A model generated the notes under the pieces. That model did not search any database. It was not told the DNA's origin and saw only the letters and a list, made by a program, of their open reading frames with translations. A stretch of DNA of 64,000 bases from the NCBI GenBank assembly GCA_015039365.1, contig WION01000003.1, forward strand, positions 1,178,001 to 1,242,000, given 5' to 3'. This stretch comes from Amanita rubescens (Eukaryota > Basidiomycota > Agaricomycetes > Agaricales > Amanitaceae). Numbering within the stretch: position 1 is the stretch's first letter; every line of letters starts with the position of its first letter. This document shows, one piece after another, positions 41,101 through 54,559 of the stretch. A program made the translations under genes and the position numbers.

Positions 41101-43672
41101 GAGCCCATTAAATCGCTGTGCACCGTTATCCTATATGACATCTGAGAAGGGAGCTTCATGATGTGCAATACATCACTATTCGACTTTGAAATATTCAGAG
41201 CTGTATGGAAGCCTGTCATCTCAGCGATTTCATATGCTTTTATTAACTTCGAAGACGACTACATCATTCAACACGCCATCACTGGTCTACGACAATGCGC
41301 AACTCTGGCACGTCACTTTAATCTTGGCAACGTTTTTGATTTCGTCGTCGTGTCTCTTTCCCAAGCCACGAGTTTACTTTCCGAAACTCTGGACGGGCCT
41401 ATACCCAACTACCCAGAAGTCGATGTCGAGGGCCAAACGATAACCGTCTCGAGGCTATCTGTCGAGTTTGGTACCAATGTCAAAGGTCAGTTGGCCGCGG
41501 TAGTACTTTTCAACATTGTCAATGGCAATGGGAATGCCTTGCGAGAAGGCTGGACACAGGTTAGTTTCAGGCACGTGTGAGGTCTTTTACGATAATTAAG
41601 CGTACTGTAGATTTTTGAAATGTTCCAGAATCTCTTCCTACATTCTCTGCTTCCAAAGCGGATGCTACAAACGGAAGACTTCTTAGGCGGTGTATCCATG
41701 ATTCCTCTTCGGGGTAATCAACCACAGCGTCCAACGTCCAGAGGCGATGGTGGCCTGCTCTCTACCCTGTCTTCGTACCTGATGACGCCTTATTCGTCCA
41801 GCAGTGATAACATCGTTCCGGATGCGACAGAGGCTGACGTGGAGAATACACTTTGTACTATTGATTGCATTACTTCATGCCGATTGGATGAGCTTTACAG
41901 TCAAATTATGTACGTCGCTGTGTTTTGTACCATAATCTTTTACTGATCATTCACAGGAAACTTGACTTAGAGGCCATGACAGCAGCTGTTCGGGCATTAG
42001 AGGCATTAGCGCATGAGAGGACGGTCGCGCGGCTAAAGCAGCTGTCTGATGACATTGGCGCATTTCAGAATTCGCAAATGTTGCCATACGATCCCGCATC
42101 TGTCTTTCTGCTAGAAACGATGGTGAGCTTGTCTTGCCAAGCCCCTCAATATATACAGGATCTGTGGTAAGTCATTACTGGGCTCGTTTTCGATCTTGTG
42201 ATGGCGACAATATTAAACAGGCCCATTGTTTTCGAGCACTTATCGGCACTGCTAACGACATCTACACAATACAGCGCACTGCTTATAGAGAGAGCAGTCG
42301 TTAGTCTTTTGCGTTTGTGTCTGATTCTGGCCCAAAAGGTGTGTTGCGCTAAGGAAATGAACATAACTTATATCATTATAGCCGGCTTTGCGTGATCAAG
42401 TGTATGTCTCATTTGATTTACTTTCTGGCCTCCCGTCCTCCGTCGCAAGCTCAGTTGGGGAGCAAGTAGTATCCGGAGTCATCTTGATTATCGAGAAGCA
42501 CAAAGAGATTATCAGGTGGGCTATGATGATTTCGTCAATAGGCTCTTGCTTGACCAAGCTTAGTTCAGCGACTGAGTGGAACCTAATATTTGCTCTGATC
42601 CGTTCAACCATGCCACACCCTGAAGCTGCTCGTCTATCGTTCGATCTAATAACAGATCTCGCATCTGAGGGACCGAAACACCATGTTACCATGGACAACT
42701 CCTCGGGCCTTGTCCTTTTATTGGATGAGTTCGCAACTGCGGCAGGAATCTTGACAGAAACCCAGCAGTTCAGAAGCCGCAAGAAAGAACCTATAACTTC
42801 TGCAAGGTAGGTTCCATCCTTATTCCTGCGCTGAATTCGAATAACAGTGTCCTGTAGTTCCCCTGTGGTCGCGAGAGCGAAGAAGGCTATCGATCTCATA
42901 GCAAACTTGAATCGACAATTACCCCGACTTCTTGAAGCTTTCAATGTCTCAGGGGAACAAGGTAAACGTTCACATCTTCTCTCCCTACAAATGGATCATC
43001 TGACGGATAGCAGCCTGGAAGCAATCATACTTACCATTGCTTGCGTCATTGGGCCGACAGTCAGCGAATGCTGCTCGAGAAGTACGGCATGGAGCTGTAA
43101 CACACCTACAGCGTATTCTGCTTGGGCCCCGCATAGTTGCAGGCGAGAATGAACAGAGCCAAGTGGAAGATGTGTTCAACCGTGTCATTTTCCCTCTCAT
43201 TGACGAACTCCTGAAACCTCAAGTCTTGCAACGCGATCCTCAGGGGATGCCAGAAACTCGCCTGCGCGCTTCCGCTCTGTTGTGCAAAACCTTTATGCAT
43301 TTAGAGCTGCGGGAGAATCAAGCCAAATACGACTTCCGATTATTATGGATCCAAATTCTGGACTTGCTTGATCGCTTGATGAACATCGATAAAAACGATC
43401 AACTAGTATGTTTTTAACATCACTTCCTTCTGTGGAATCTAACTCGAGAACCCTAGTATGAAGCTGTGCCAGAATCACTGAAGAACATCGTACTTGTAAT
43501 GAACACTTCGGGAATTCTTGTTTCTCCACCAGTATCTGGCGAAGACAGCCGTGATGAACGACAAAGGACCCTCTGGAGCGCAACACATGAGCGAATAGAA
43601 CGATTCCTTCCCGGTTTCCTAAGGGAAGTCATCCCATCGCCTGTATCTCTACAAACAACCATTTCGACATGA
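38178..43672 (+). CDS. Sec7-domain ARF guanine nucleotide exchange factor, GEA/GBF1 type
   Basis: Large GEF that activates Arf1 on early Golgi membranes for COPI coat recruitment. The N-terminal DCB/HUS region includes VLYSEILSVTSAMRRNSRWA, then VDLTVILAPFFAIIRSPLST and GPITSTALSSLHGIF, which match GBF1/Gea. The Sec7 domain lies around 40.3-41.1 kb: FLKECTRLDKRLLGDFISKP, then MRELLESFRLPGEAQQIARI (FRLPGEAQ with the catalytic Glu finger), EIKSEDAVYVLAYSVIMLNT and TDLHNPQIRKRMTIEDYTRN. HDS domains follow (for example AISYAFINFEDDYIIQHAIT), and the C-terminus has ESLKNIVLVMNTSGIL. About twenty exons. The start is uncertain: in-frame ATGs lie at 38085, 38124 and 38178; I take 38178 (MSIPGTALATHNSAS), nearest the conserved part. 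Confidence 0.9.
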
Positions 43673-43815
43673 TTATATACCAGTACATTGATTCGTTAAT
43701 ATACATCATTTCAAAACCAACCCAAAGCTCCCGAACGCAATTCATTGCCGGAAATTCATCTTGCTCAATCTGGATAGCTATTTAGCCGTGGCTGATCTAC
43801 TAAAGAAAAGCGAAG

Positions 43816-44784
43816 TTACCTAATGCGTGAATATACAGATACGAGTATGACAAGAGGAGCGATTGTAAATCCCAGTAAGCGGAGAGCAAAACTGTTGCTG
43901 CCGACGCTCCAGCTTGACCAAGCACCGCCTAGGTGAGCTGTAAAAATCAGCATCGTAAACAAAAGGTATCCGGATGCCCTTTTTTGAACGTTAGAATGGC
44001 TTATGGTGCGATGGTGCGAGAGTGATCAGAATGCGACCAACCTGTGATATTTCCAAACTAATTTTGCCTTTGTACCACCCCCGAATAGAGCTCCGCCGAA
44101 CCAGACACTTCCTGCTCCGATGAAGGCTTGGACGACCAGCCAGCATAAGCAGAGTGATCCAAAAGTCTGCCGTGATCAATACGTATGTGGCTTGGTAAGC
44201 TACTCGGGAAGACGTACGCCATGCCAAGTAGTAAAATGAGGCCACTCGCTCTTTTCTTTCTTATACCATATAGAAAAGGCACCAAGCATGATTAATGGAA
44301 CGCCTGTAAGGTTCGCTAGTTGATGCCGGACCAGTCCGGCAGCCTTCGTTGTAGGCTGCGCGGTCGGCTGAAGAGTGAAAATCGCTGATAAATGATAGTC
44401 AGTCGATCAACTAAATCGTTTAGTGGATCATTTTTAAGCTACCATAGGTGAAGAAGGCGAGAGCAGTGCTTTGAAGGATCGGATGAGGCGCAAACCATCC
44501 AAGGCTTGAGGGATGGTTGGATAAAACTACCGTCCACGCTGCAGCGACGAATACGCCAGCGCCAGCCTATTAGGCTTATATTAGCGACCCAGTAATATCG
44601 ACTTGTGGGCTGGCTATAACATGTGGCCAATGACTGTATTACTTACCAAGACAGTTTTGAAGGCTATAGCATCACCTGCCCTGCTCTCCAGGCCTAAGTG
44701 GTGGTCATTTCGGCCCATAGTATCTTCTTGGGCGGGCACAGGCTCGTAGGTGGGAGGCTGCAAGGGACTCGTTTCGCTAACCAT
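43816..44784 (-). CDS. cytochrome b561-domain membrane protein
   Basis: Transmembrane di-heme electron carrier of the eukaryotic b561 type (CYB561D2-like), probably passing electrons from cytosolic ascorbate or another donor to acceptors across an internal membrane. Spliced segments in order: VFVAAAWTVVLSNHPSSLGW, FAPHPILQSTALAFFTYAIF (first His), AAGLVRHQLANLTGVPLI (second His), IWYKKERASEWPHFTTWHG, TFGSLCLCWLVVQAFIGAGS, KLVWKYHRASGYLLFTMLIF and TAHLGGAW, then a last helix ending VSVYSRIR. His residues for two hemes are all present (HP, RH, PHF...WHG, YHR). About six exons. The frame upstream of Met 44784 stays open to an intron-like acceptor but shows no ATG before it, so a first exon further upstream (within 44785-45070) is possible. 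Confidence 0.8.
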
Positions 44785-45072
44785 TTGACGTGTCAAGAAC
44801 CAAGGTTGAAAGCGCTCAAAATCCGGGTCCGCGTAAGCATTAACCGCTACCAATTGCCTAATTATAGGAACGAAAGTCGATTATGACCGTGGTTACAGAA
44901 CGAACAGGTAAGCTACATAGAAGGTGCACTATACCTATAGTAATTAGGGTATGTGAAAGTAAAGTACCGATTGGGGTAGCCAGAGAAAGCAAAGACCAAA
45001 GATCTGGATATGGGAAACGGAGATTAATTATATGGACGGGTATAAAAGGGATTAAGATGTTTTTGGATTGTT

Positions 45073-46808
45073 TCATTCGAGGTTTGGCCAGTTTCCTTCA
45101 GACCTCCAGTTTTCTACCACCTCCACAATATTTTCCACGTTGAAATTAGGTCGCTTGAGCTGGTAATTAATCGTCTCTTTTAGTTTTTTATTCTTGAGCG
45201 CTAGGTAATGCTTCCCCAGTGAGTATCCGTCTAGATACGGAGACACGGGGGTATTAGGAACTGGTGGCTTGGAATTTGTTATCATTTCGGTCCACGCGCC
45301 GACATGGTGTTCGTTGATTTCTTCCACAGCATCATCCTTGAGCTGTCGGACGATAAGGGTGATCCAATATACACGAGAGTAAGCGCCCACCTTTAATAAG
45401 GCAGTCTCGAATCAGGTTGAGTAATTCGACGGTTGTCTTGAAGTGGGATCCAATAGTTTCTGCTACGTTCAAGACGGTAGTGTTAGAGTCGTCGACCTAA
45501 TAATGTTAGAATTGACATTGATATAGGATTGTAAGACATACTAGGTTGAATAGAGGTGCGATAACTGTCTTATTATGGGGAGGGGAGCCTTCGACTTCTT
45601 TGGCTTTGTTCTTCTTGTGGAAAGAATATTTTTCACCAGCAGCTTCATTGGCAGCAGCCCTCCCTTTTGGCGCAATCCACTCTGCACAGGCCCAAGCGGC
45701 GCCAGCAACGTCATCAACGTGAATGGTGTTAACGGGGTCACCGGGAGGCCAACTATGTTTTCCATGAGAATCAACTCAACTTCAATGGTGCGTCACCTAC
45801 AACAACTTGAATGGCTTCTTCATGTACCCATAGACCGCCATAATTGCAATACCCATGCCCACTAGAAAATCTAGGATTATCGAACCAGGCGAAACGTGCG
45901 AACAATTGGCTTACTGAGCCCATAATTAGTGTAAGGGCCGTAACAGTGCCCCGTTCTTAGGATGACTAGATTAAGACTACTGGAGAATCAGTTGAATACT
46001 CAAATACGACTGTAAACTGGCTGACCCATCGATCGCTCCCAAAATTCTGAGGGCTTCGTGCCACCATGTGCCAAGCACCCCAGCCGGTTTGAGATCTTCT
46101 GACTCGTCATGACCGCCTTTCTTAGAGCTCTCGTAGAAGGGTTGTTGAATTCTAACATATGCCTTGACGTTGCGCTTCGCAGCTTCAAGACCTAGTAGGC
46201 GAGTCACGTTACACGTTGTATTAATTATAATCTGCAACAGGTTGAATTTAGTAAATCAAACACTGAATGTCGGAAGAAAAAGCCGCAACTGGTTCCGCTC
46301 GATCGTGAATGACTTCCCCGGTGAAGTCGAAAACGTAGTCAAAAGGTGGATGGTCTTTGAGGGGCTCAAAAGCAGCTGATACGACGGCTATCACGATGTT
46401 AGGACAATGCCGATCTATTCAGTGCACCTGGAATGACCTGGAACAGTCAGATTAGCTTGGCGATATTCAACTTGTGACTTCTTGAGGATCTTTGGGAATT
46501 CTGAACCGATATAACTACCGCAAGATATGGGTCAAATAGACATCAACTGTGAGTCTACAACGTACGTAGTTGGGGGTTGAACGGAGAATTTGTCCACTAT
46601 TCGGAGGTGCTAATGGGCGTCGATCAGCAGGGCTCCACTTGTATATGAAATTCATACAGAAACCAACGGTTCTCCTTCCAATGGCACCAAGAAAGCTGCA
46701 AGAGCTCTGGAATACGTGTTCAGGCCACCTTTGAATTGAATCAGCTATCTGTTCATCAAGAATAGTATAGTTGCTACCACAGATTAGGGCACTAGGTTTA
46801 TCTGGCAT
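45073..46808 (-). CDS. extended short-chain dehydrogenase, PRISE-like
   Basis: NAD(P)-dependent Rossmann-fold enzyme of the extended/atypical SDR type, resembling fungal NAD-dependent epimerase/dehydratase proteins and plant progesterone 5-beta-reductase/iridoid synthase (PRISE). From ATG 46808: MPDKPSALICGGLNTYSRAL, where the CGG..N..R segment replaces a typical GxxGxxG. Then AAFLVPLEGEP, HLRIVDKFSVQPPTTY, YIGSEFPKILKKSQVEYRQA, PPFDYVFDFTGE, TTCNVTRLLGLEAAKRNVKA, YVRIQQPFYE and GVLGTWWHEALRILGAIDGL. The C-terminal part has VEEINEHHVGAWTEMI and DGYSLGKHYLALKNKKLKET, ending EGNWPNLE. About ten exons. The classical YxxxK catalytic pair is not obvious by eye. The substrate is unknown. Same strand as the HIBADH gene, 49 bp from its stop. 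Confidence 0.78.
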
Positions 46809-46857
46809 GACTCTGAGTGGGAGAAACAAAACACTGAATTAACTTGTTACGTAATAT

Positions 46858-48027
46858 CTACACCTTCACCGTCCTCCCTGCCTCTTTAAGATACAGATAA
46901 ACTGACGAAAAATCTCTCTGCGCTAGTTCAGGATTGTTCTTTACGACCTGGCTGTATATAGTTTCCGCAGCTTCTCCTAGGGGCAACGGATTCTCTTGTT
47001 GATTTGCAATGTGCGTCGCAAGTCCCATATCCTTAAGCATCAATGCAGTGGCAAATCCTCCTTCGTAGTTTCTGTCACAGGGAGGCGATTTATCCGCAAG
47101 AGCACCGGGGACAGGATTGTTCACCGAAGACGCCCAGCAGGCACCTGTGCTACTGTTGACGACGCTGGCAAGAACAGCCGGATCCAGACCCATTTTCTCC
47201 CCCAACAACATCGCTTCGGCTATTACGATTTGATGAACACCCAGTATCAACTATAGAACATTTTATGAGATGGGCTTGTGGTGGAACAAAAGAATCGATC
47301 AGACGTTGTTACAAATCTTTGCACCCAAACCAGCACCAGATGGTCCGCAATGGATCAGTCGTTGACCCATGTGCGAAAGGATGGGATGGGCTTGTTTAAA
47401 TGCCTCTTCCGTACCGCCGACGAGGAAAGACAAAGTACCTGCTTTGGCACCGGTCACCCCTAGCAAATGTGAGCCGTTCTGCATGTATAAGAACAGGCTT
47501 GTTACCTCCAGAAACGGGTGCATCGACCATACGTGCACCAGTTGCATTGACATCCTTGGCCACTTCACGCGCCATTGTGACGTCTAACGTTGTAGAGTCT
47601 ATGCATAACGTGTCTCGTGCATCCGCGGTAGAGAGTTTGTTGATAGAGGGTATAATACCATCTCGGTAGACAGTATTGACCTGAGGAGAGGAAGGAAGCA
47701 TGGTAATAATCGTACTCGATGCTAATGTAGCTCTTGAATGGAGGATAAACTTGCTTTCAACGATTCAAGTTCAACAACTCACTCCTCCGGGGTATTTACG
47801 ATTTCCAATTTCGCATCTGGGAATTGAGATATAAAGGACTGGCGGAAGCGGTGGGCAGTCTCTGAGATGGCGTCGCACAGGACAAAGCGAATATTCTGTT
47901 CCTCCTTGTATTGCTTTGAGAAGAGATTATAAGCCATCTCATAGCCCATGCGACCTAGTCCGATGAAGCTGGTGCTCTTTGAACGGGAAAGCCTAGAGCC
48001 ATGAAGGACATGAAGATAGCGCGTCAT
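46858..48027 (-). CDS. 3-hydroxyisobutyrate dehydrogenase, mitochondrial
   Basis: NAD-dependent beta-hydroxyacid dehydrogenase that oxidises 3-hydroxyisobutyrate to methylmalonate semialdehyde in valine breakdown. From ATG 48027 the leader MTRYLHVLHGSRLSRSKS is basic and Ser-rich, as for mitochondrial import. The Rossmann motif FIGLGRMGYEMAYNL follows, then TIITMLPSSPQVNTVYRDG, CIDSTTLDVTMAREVAK, the substrate loop VDAPVSGGVTGAKAGTLSFL, GPSGAGLGAKICNN with the catalytic Lys, and the C-terminal domain EAMLLGEKMGLDPAVLASVV, NSSTGACWASSVNNPVPG and GFATALMLKDMGLATHIA. It ends AGRTVKV. About six exons. The start codon is 71 bp from the divergent MCM4 start. Confidence 0.93.
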
Positions 48028-48098
48028 AGTAGCACGACCTGCCCTTAACTCGAAATTGCCGCGTCGCGACGCGTCGAATCTACATACAACCAGTACTA

Positions 48099-51396
<3,298 letters not shown>

Positions 51397-52672
51397 AGTG
51401 TACTAACTGCTATATATATTATATCCAGTCTCTCTGGCTTTTAACACATGTAAACAAAAGGTCTGCGATGCCGAGTGATCACACTTTCTTATCTTTAGGG
51501 TTCGTGTGTACGCTCCGTACAGCTTAGTACACGCGACGTGTTTCAGGCCATATTTTTGACTAGTCGAACCAGGAGCAAGCTTAAGCTGAGATCATGAAAT
51601 CGACCGTTCCGTCTTGAACGCTGACGCTGGAGAGGTCTTCCATGCTGCTGCTTGCAATCACCTGTTGCTGCATTCATCTCAGGCGGCGCATTGAGCAGCG
51701 CGAGTGAGGCTTGCCAGTGGGAGCATTGCCGGACGAAGTAGCCTTCTCCTTTGTTCGATTCCCGCCTTCTGGATGGTGCTGCCGGCTCTTTCGAGCCAAG
51801 ACTTCGCTGCGACTTGTAGTAATAAGTCGTGAGAAAAGTAAACAACGTCATGTGCCACGACCAGTATCTCGTTCCACATCCGCAAGGATTCAAGGAAGAC
51901 TTTGAATCACCTTGTGTCAGCCTTGGGCCAGACTTTGGATCAGCCTGGGGATAGGGAAAGACTATGGGTCACCCCTTGTACAGATTTCGCAGGTGGAGCG
52001 GGATTTGTGCGCAAGTCACTGTTCCTTTTCTCGTCATTCGAGCTGATGTGTCATGTAGCGTTCTCCATATGATCTTCAAAGACCCAACCGCCGGTCTGGT
52101 GTTGTAACATAGAACCTCTAGAGCCCTCCCCAGTGTCACGAAGTAGGTGTGTAGCGTACTCCTCGTCTCAGTTCAACATTACTAAATAATGACCTTATTT
52201 ACTACAGTAAAGGTTGGATGGCTTACGGACTCACCAGGTGAGTTTTGTACTCAGGCGGCAAGTAGAAGTATCAGTACGAGCATACTGGTTGGGCTTGGAG
52301 ATGGGTAGAGAGCCCGTCTTGAGCTCGGGTGAGTGCCGCATCGACTCCAAATGATCGACGTACCGATAACATCAGATAAGCATCAAAACGGATGGCTTTA
52401 TCAATGTCAGCGTCAGCAGGAAGTTGAGGCGAACGACGAGGGCAGCAATATGCACATTGATGTATTCTAAATAATGTGCATTAATAACATCTTTTCTGCT
52501 GAAAATTAAACTGACTGAATTGGGTGGAATCGAAGTCTTTAAATCACTGTTCAGCAAATTATTTGTAACATAATGGTGAAAAGAATCTTACTATTAGTCG
52601 GAGATAATCTCACCGACAATCAACAATAACTGTGCCGCTAAGCTGTAGTGCACACCGGCTGAAATGCACAAT

Positions 52673-52696
52673 TTTCATACTGTATTTCATACTGTA
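52673..52696. repeat. 12-bp exact tandem duplication
   Basis: The unit tttcatactgta occurs twice back to back with no mismatch. It lies in AT-rich non-coding sequence, 41 bp before the hairpin at 52738. Function unknown; replication slippage is sufficient to explain it. Confidence 0.8.
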
Positions 52697-52737
52697 TAAT
52701 CAACCTGTATGCTACTGAAAAACTTTGCGGTAAAAGT

Positions 52738-52761
52738 CTGTTTTCACGATGTGAAAAACAG
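52738..52761. repeat. short inverted repeat (hairpin)
   Basis: Arms ctgttttcac and gtgaaaaacag flank a 3-base spacer (gat); the right arm has one additional A. It could form a small hairpin of about 10 bp. No gene ends immediately next to it, though the unknown minus-strand gene could end just upstream (52859) or run through it if its last intron is real. Confidence 0.6.
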
Positions 52762-52858
52762 CACCCCCATGGCGCCCAGTGAATCAACAGATGGACGAAT
52801 CAAGGAGCCACTTGGGGCTGAAGAATCTGAGCAATTTCCAATGATTTCATAAGTTAAT

Positions 52859-53801
52859 TTAACTGATAGAAGAACTTACTGCATGATTAAAATATGGTTC
52901 AAGGAATTGCTCTATATCCAGATCAGCCAGCGCACGGGTACCCAAGCGAATCAGCCAGCAAGTGCCAATCTTTGGCAGGCGCTTTATGTCATCCGGCGCT
53001 ACCAGATTGAGTGGGAGGGGGCCGTGCGGACCGTGCGGGCCAAAAGGTTGCTGCCGTCGGATAATACATTCAATTGCTCGTTTCGTGAGTCCAGTATACC
53101 AGAAACAATTCCTTCGTAGGGCATTATAAGCTTGATTAACTGAAGAGACTGTATCCAGTAGAAGCGCAATTTGTGCTAGGTTTACATTGAACGTATATTG
53201 AGGGCAAGGGGCTACCCGCCAAATGACCCCCGAAGAGTGTGATTGCAAGCATGTAACGCAGCAGTTGACATAGTCAGTAGCCATTTTCCGGAACGAGGAT
53301 GAAGATCCTCCTGATCGGTTCCAGTCGATGTTCCGGTCAACGAAGATGAAGAAGCCCTGGTCTGCGGGGAGGGACTGATGGTGTACCCTCACTACAATCC
53401 CTTCATGTTGGATAAGACATCGACGTTTTGTAATAGAAACCTCGCTGACAAGATAGTGGGCTGGGTTGTGCCAGGTGTCGGATGCGAGTTGGTGCATCAC
53501 CTGCATTACACCTGAGAAGGCTCTGACAGGTCTCGAAACAAGACAACAAGTGGAGAAATTTTTGGTGAGCAGGGGGGAGGGCAGGAGGACTCCGAGGATT
53601 GGGAGGATTGGGAGGATAATCCATCTGCCAGTGAGGGGAGAGGTGTTTGGGATGGAGAGACACTGTCTCCTTGAAGAGCTTTATATCGTCCCCGGGCCAT
53701 TGCTCTCCCCAAAGTACAATTTTGACGTACTTTGGTGATGTCATACCTAGTAGTTCATCTTGTCGATCAGTGACAGCCACGGTGATCCGATGCTTCAACA
53801 T
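52859..53801 (-). CDS. uncharacterised, probably lineage-restricted protein
   Basis: From ATG 53801: MLKHRITVAVTDRQDELLGM, then SPKYVKIVLWGEQWPGDDIK and a Pro-rich stretch (PPNPPNPRSPPALPP). After an intron near 53500 a second exon reads QVMHQLASDTWHNPAHYLVS, SDVS-like beta segment EVSITKRRCLIQHEGIVVRV, FVDRNIDWNRSGGSSSSF, VNQAYNALRRNCFWYTGLTK and a GPHGPHGPLPL run before CWLIRLGTRALADLDIEQFL. The LRRNCFWYTGLT segment recalls a group of basidiomycete hypothetical proteins with an R-x-NC-(Y/F)-W motif, but I know no function. The frame upstream opens with GTG only, so another 5' exon may exist. A good donor (gtaagt) within the last codons suggests a further short 3' exon towards about 52740. 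Confidence 0.5.
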
Positions 53802-54559
53802 ACCGTAATGTGGGCCACTGTTCAAAAGTTCAGCCACGTTAGTGGTTGTGGGACAGTCTCAGGATTGGCGGGTAAAATGTCTTGTCTGTGACTTTGCAAG
53901 TTAAGGAAGTGTAAACGTATATGCATTATTGGCACTGTGACCCGTGACGCGTGACTAGGTAGCTTTCTAACATGTAAAATACAAGTTTGCCCGTTTCGGC
54001 ACATCAACGACAGGAAATAGAGTCGGCAAAATTTTGGCTTAGAATTTCGGCCGACATTTTAAGTGATGAATTCAAATGTAATCGTCTAACGTGAAAAAAC
54101 TGTTCTCTCCAGCATTGTGATGTATGTACTCGTTAGAACTTAGGTAGATATAATACAATTCCAAGGCAGTTTTCCTGAAGCGATCGTAAAGATGAGACGA
54201 AAAACGAGGCCAAGAAAAAATATGTACTGCGTAACACTCAACCCTCGACTCTTCTTCACCATTGCTGCCATTTATGACGCCATTGAAATCTGGATCGTCC
54301 CAGGTAGCAGCCCGCAGAATGAAGGCGGTGCAGTCAATAGACTGGCTGCTATCCTCATCAGGCCAGGTAGCGGCGCGCAGGACGAAGGCAGCAGGCTGGT
54401 CGCTATCTTCACCTTCGCGGTGATATCAGTTGGTAGTCTCAAGACTACCCGTTGATGAGACCCACGACGCGCTGAGTGGAGAAACGGCTATGTTAGCGTG
54501 TGGTGTATCGTACTATTGGTATTTGATTACGTAAAGCATTCTTTGAGAGTACCAGCAAA
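53802..54559. other. intergenic region with no secure gene
   Basis: About 760 bases between the unknown minus-strand gene and SCY1. The plus frame 54192-54455 (MRRKTRPRKNMYCVTLNPRL...) is open but consists partly of a duplicated segment and matches nothing I know. The space probably contains both promoters. Confidence 0.45.
54298..54419. repeat. imperfect tandem duplication, two copies of about 60 bp
   Basis: Two adjacent copies share the order ccaggtagc-gc-gcag-a-gaaggc and then a ctgg-cgctatc-tc end. In the plus frame they read PGSSPQNEGGAVNRLAAIL and PGSGAQDEGSRLVAIF, so the second copy is 3-6 bases shorter without loss of frame. Either a small coding repeat or a non-coding duplication. 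Confidence 0.55.

Larger units (their letters stand above)
51397..52858. other. gene-poor region with short repeats
   Basis: About 1.46 kb with no convincing coding sequence on either strand. The minus frame 51543-51893 lacks recognisable features. Positions about 51896-51985 hold three degenerate copies of a unit like gactttg(g/a)atca(g/c)cctg. The part beyond 52340 is AT-rich and contains a 12-bp exact tandem repeat (52673-52696) and a short hairpin (52738-52761). No transposase, LTR or target-site duplication was seen, so a mobile-element origin is not shown. Confidence 0.5.

Noticed and set aside
51753..51766. tRNA B-box-like string gttcgattcccgcc
   Set aside because: No matching A-box, acceptor stem or cloverleaf could be drawn in the preceding 70 bases.
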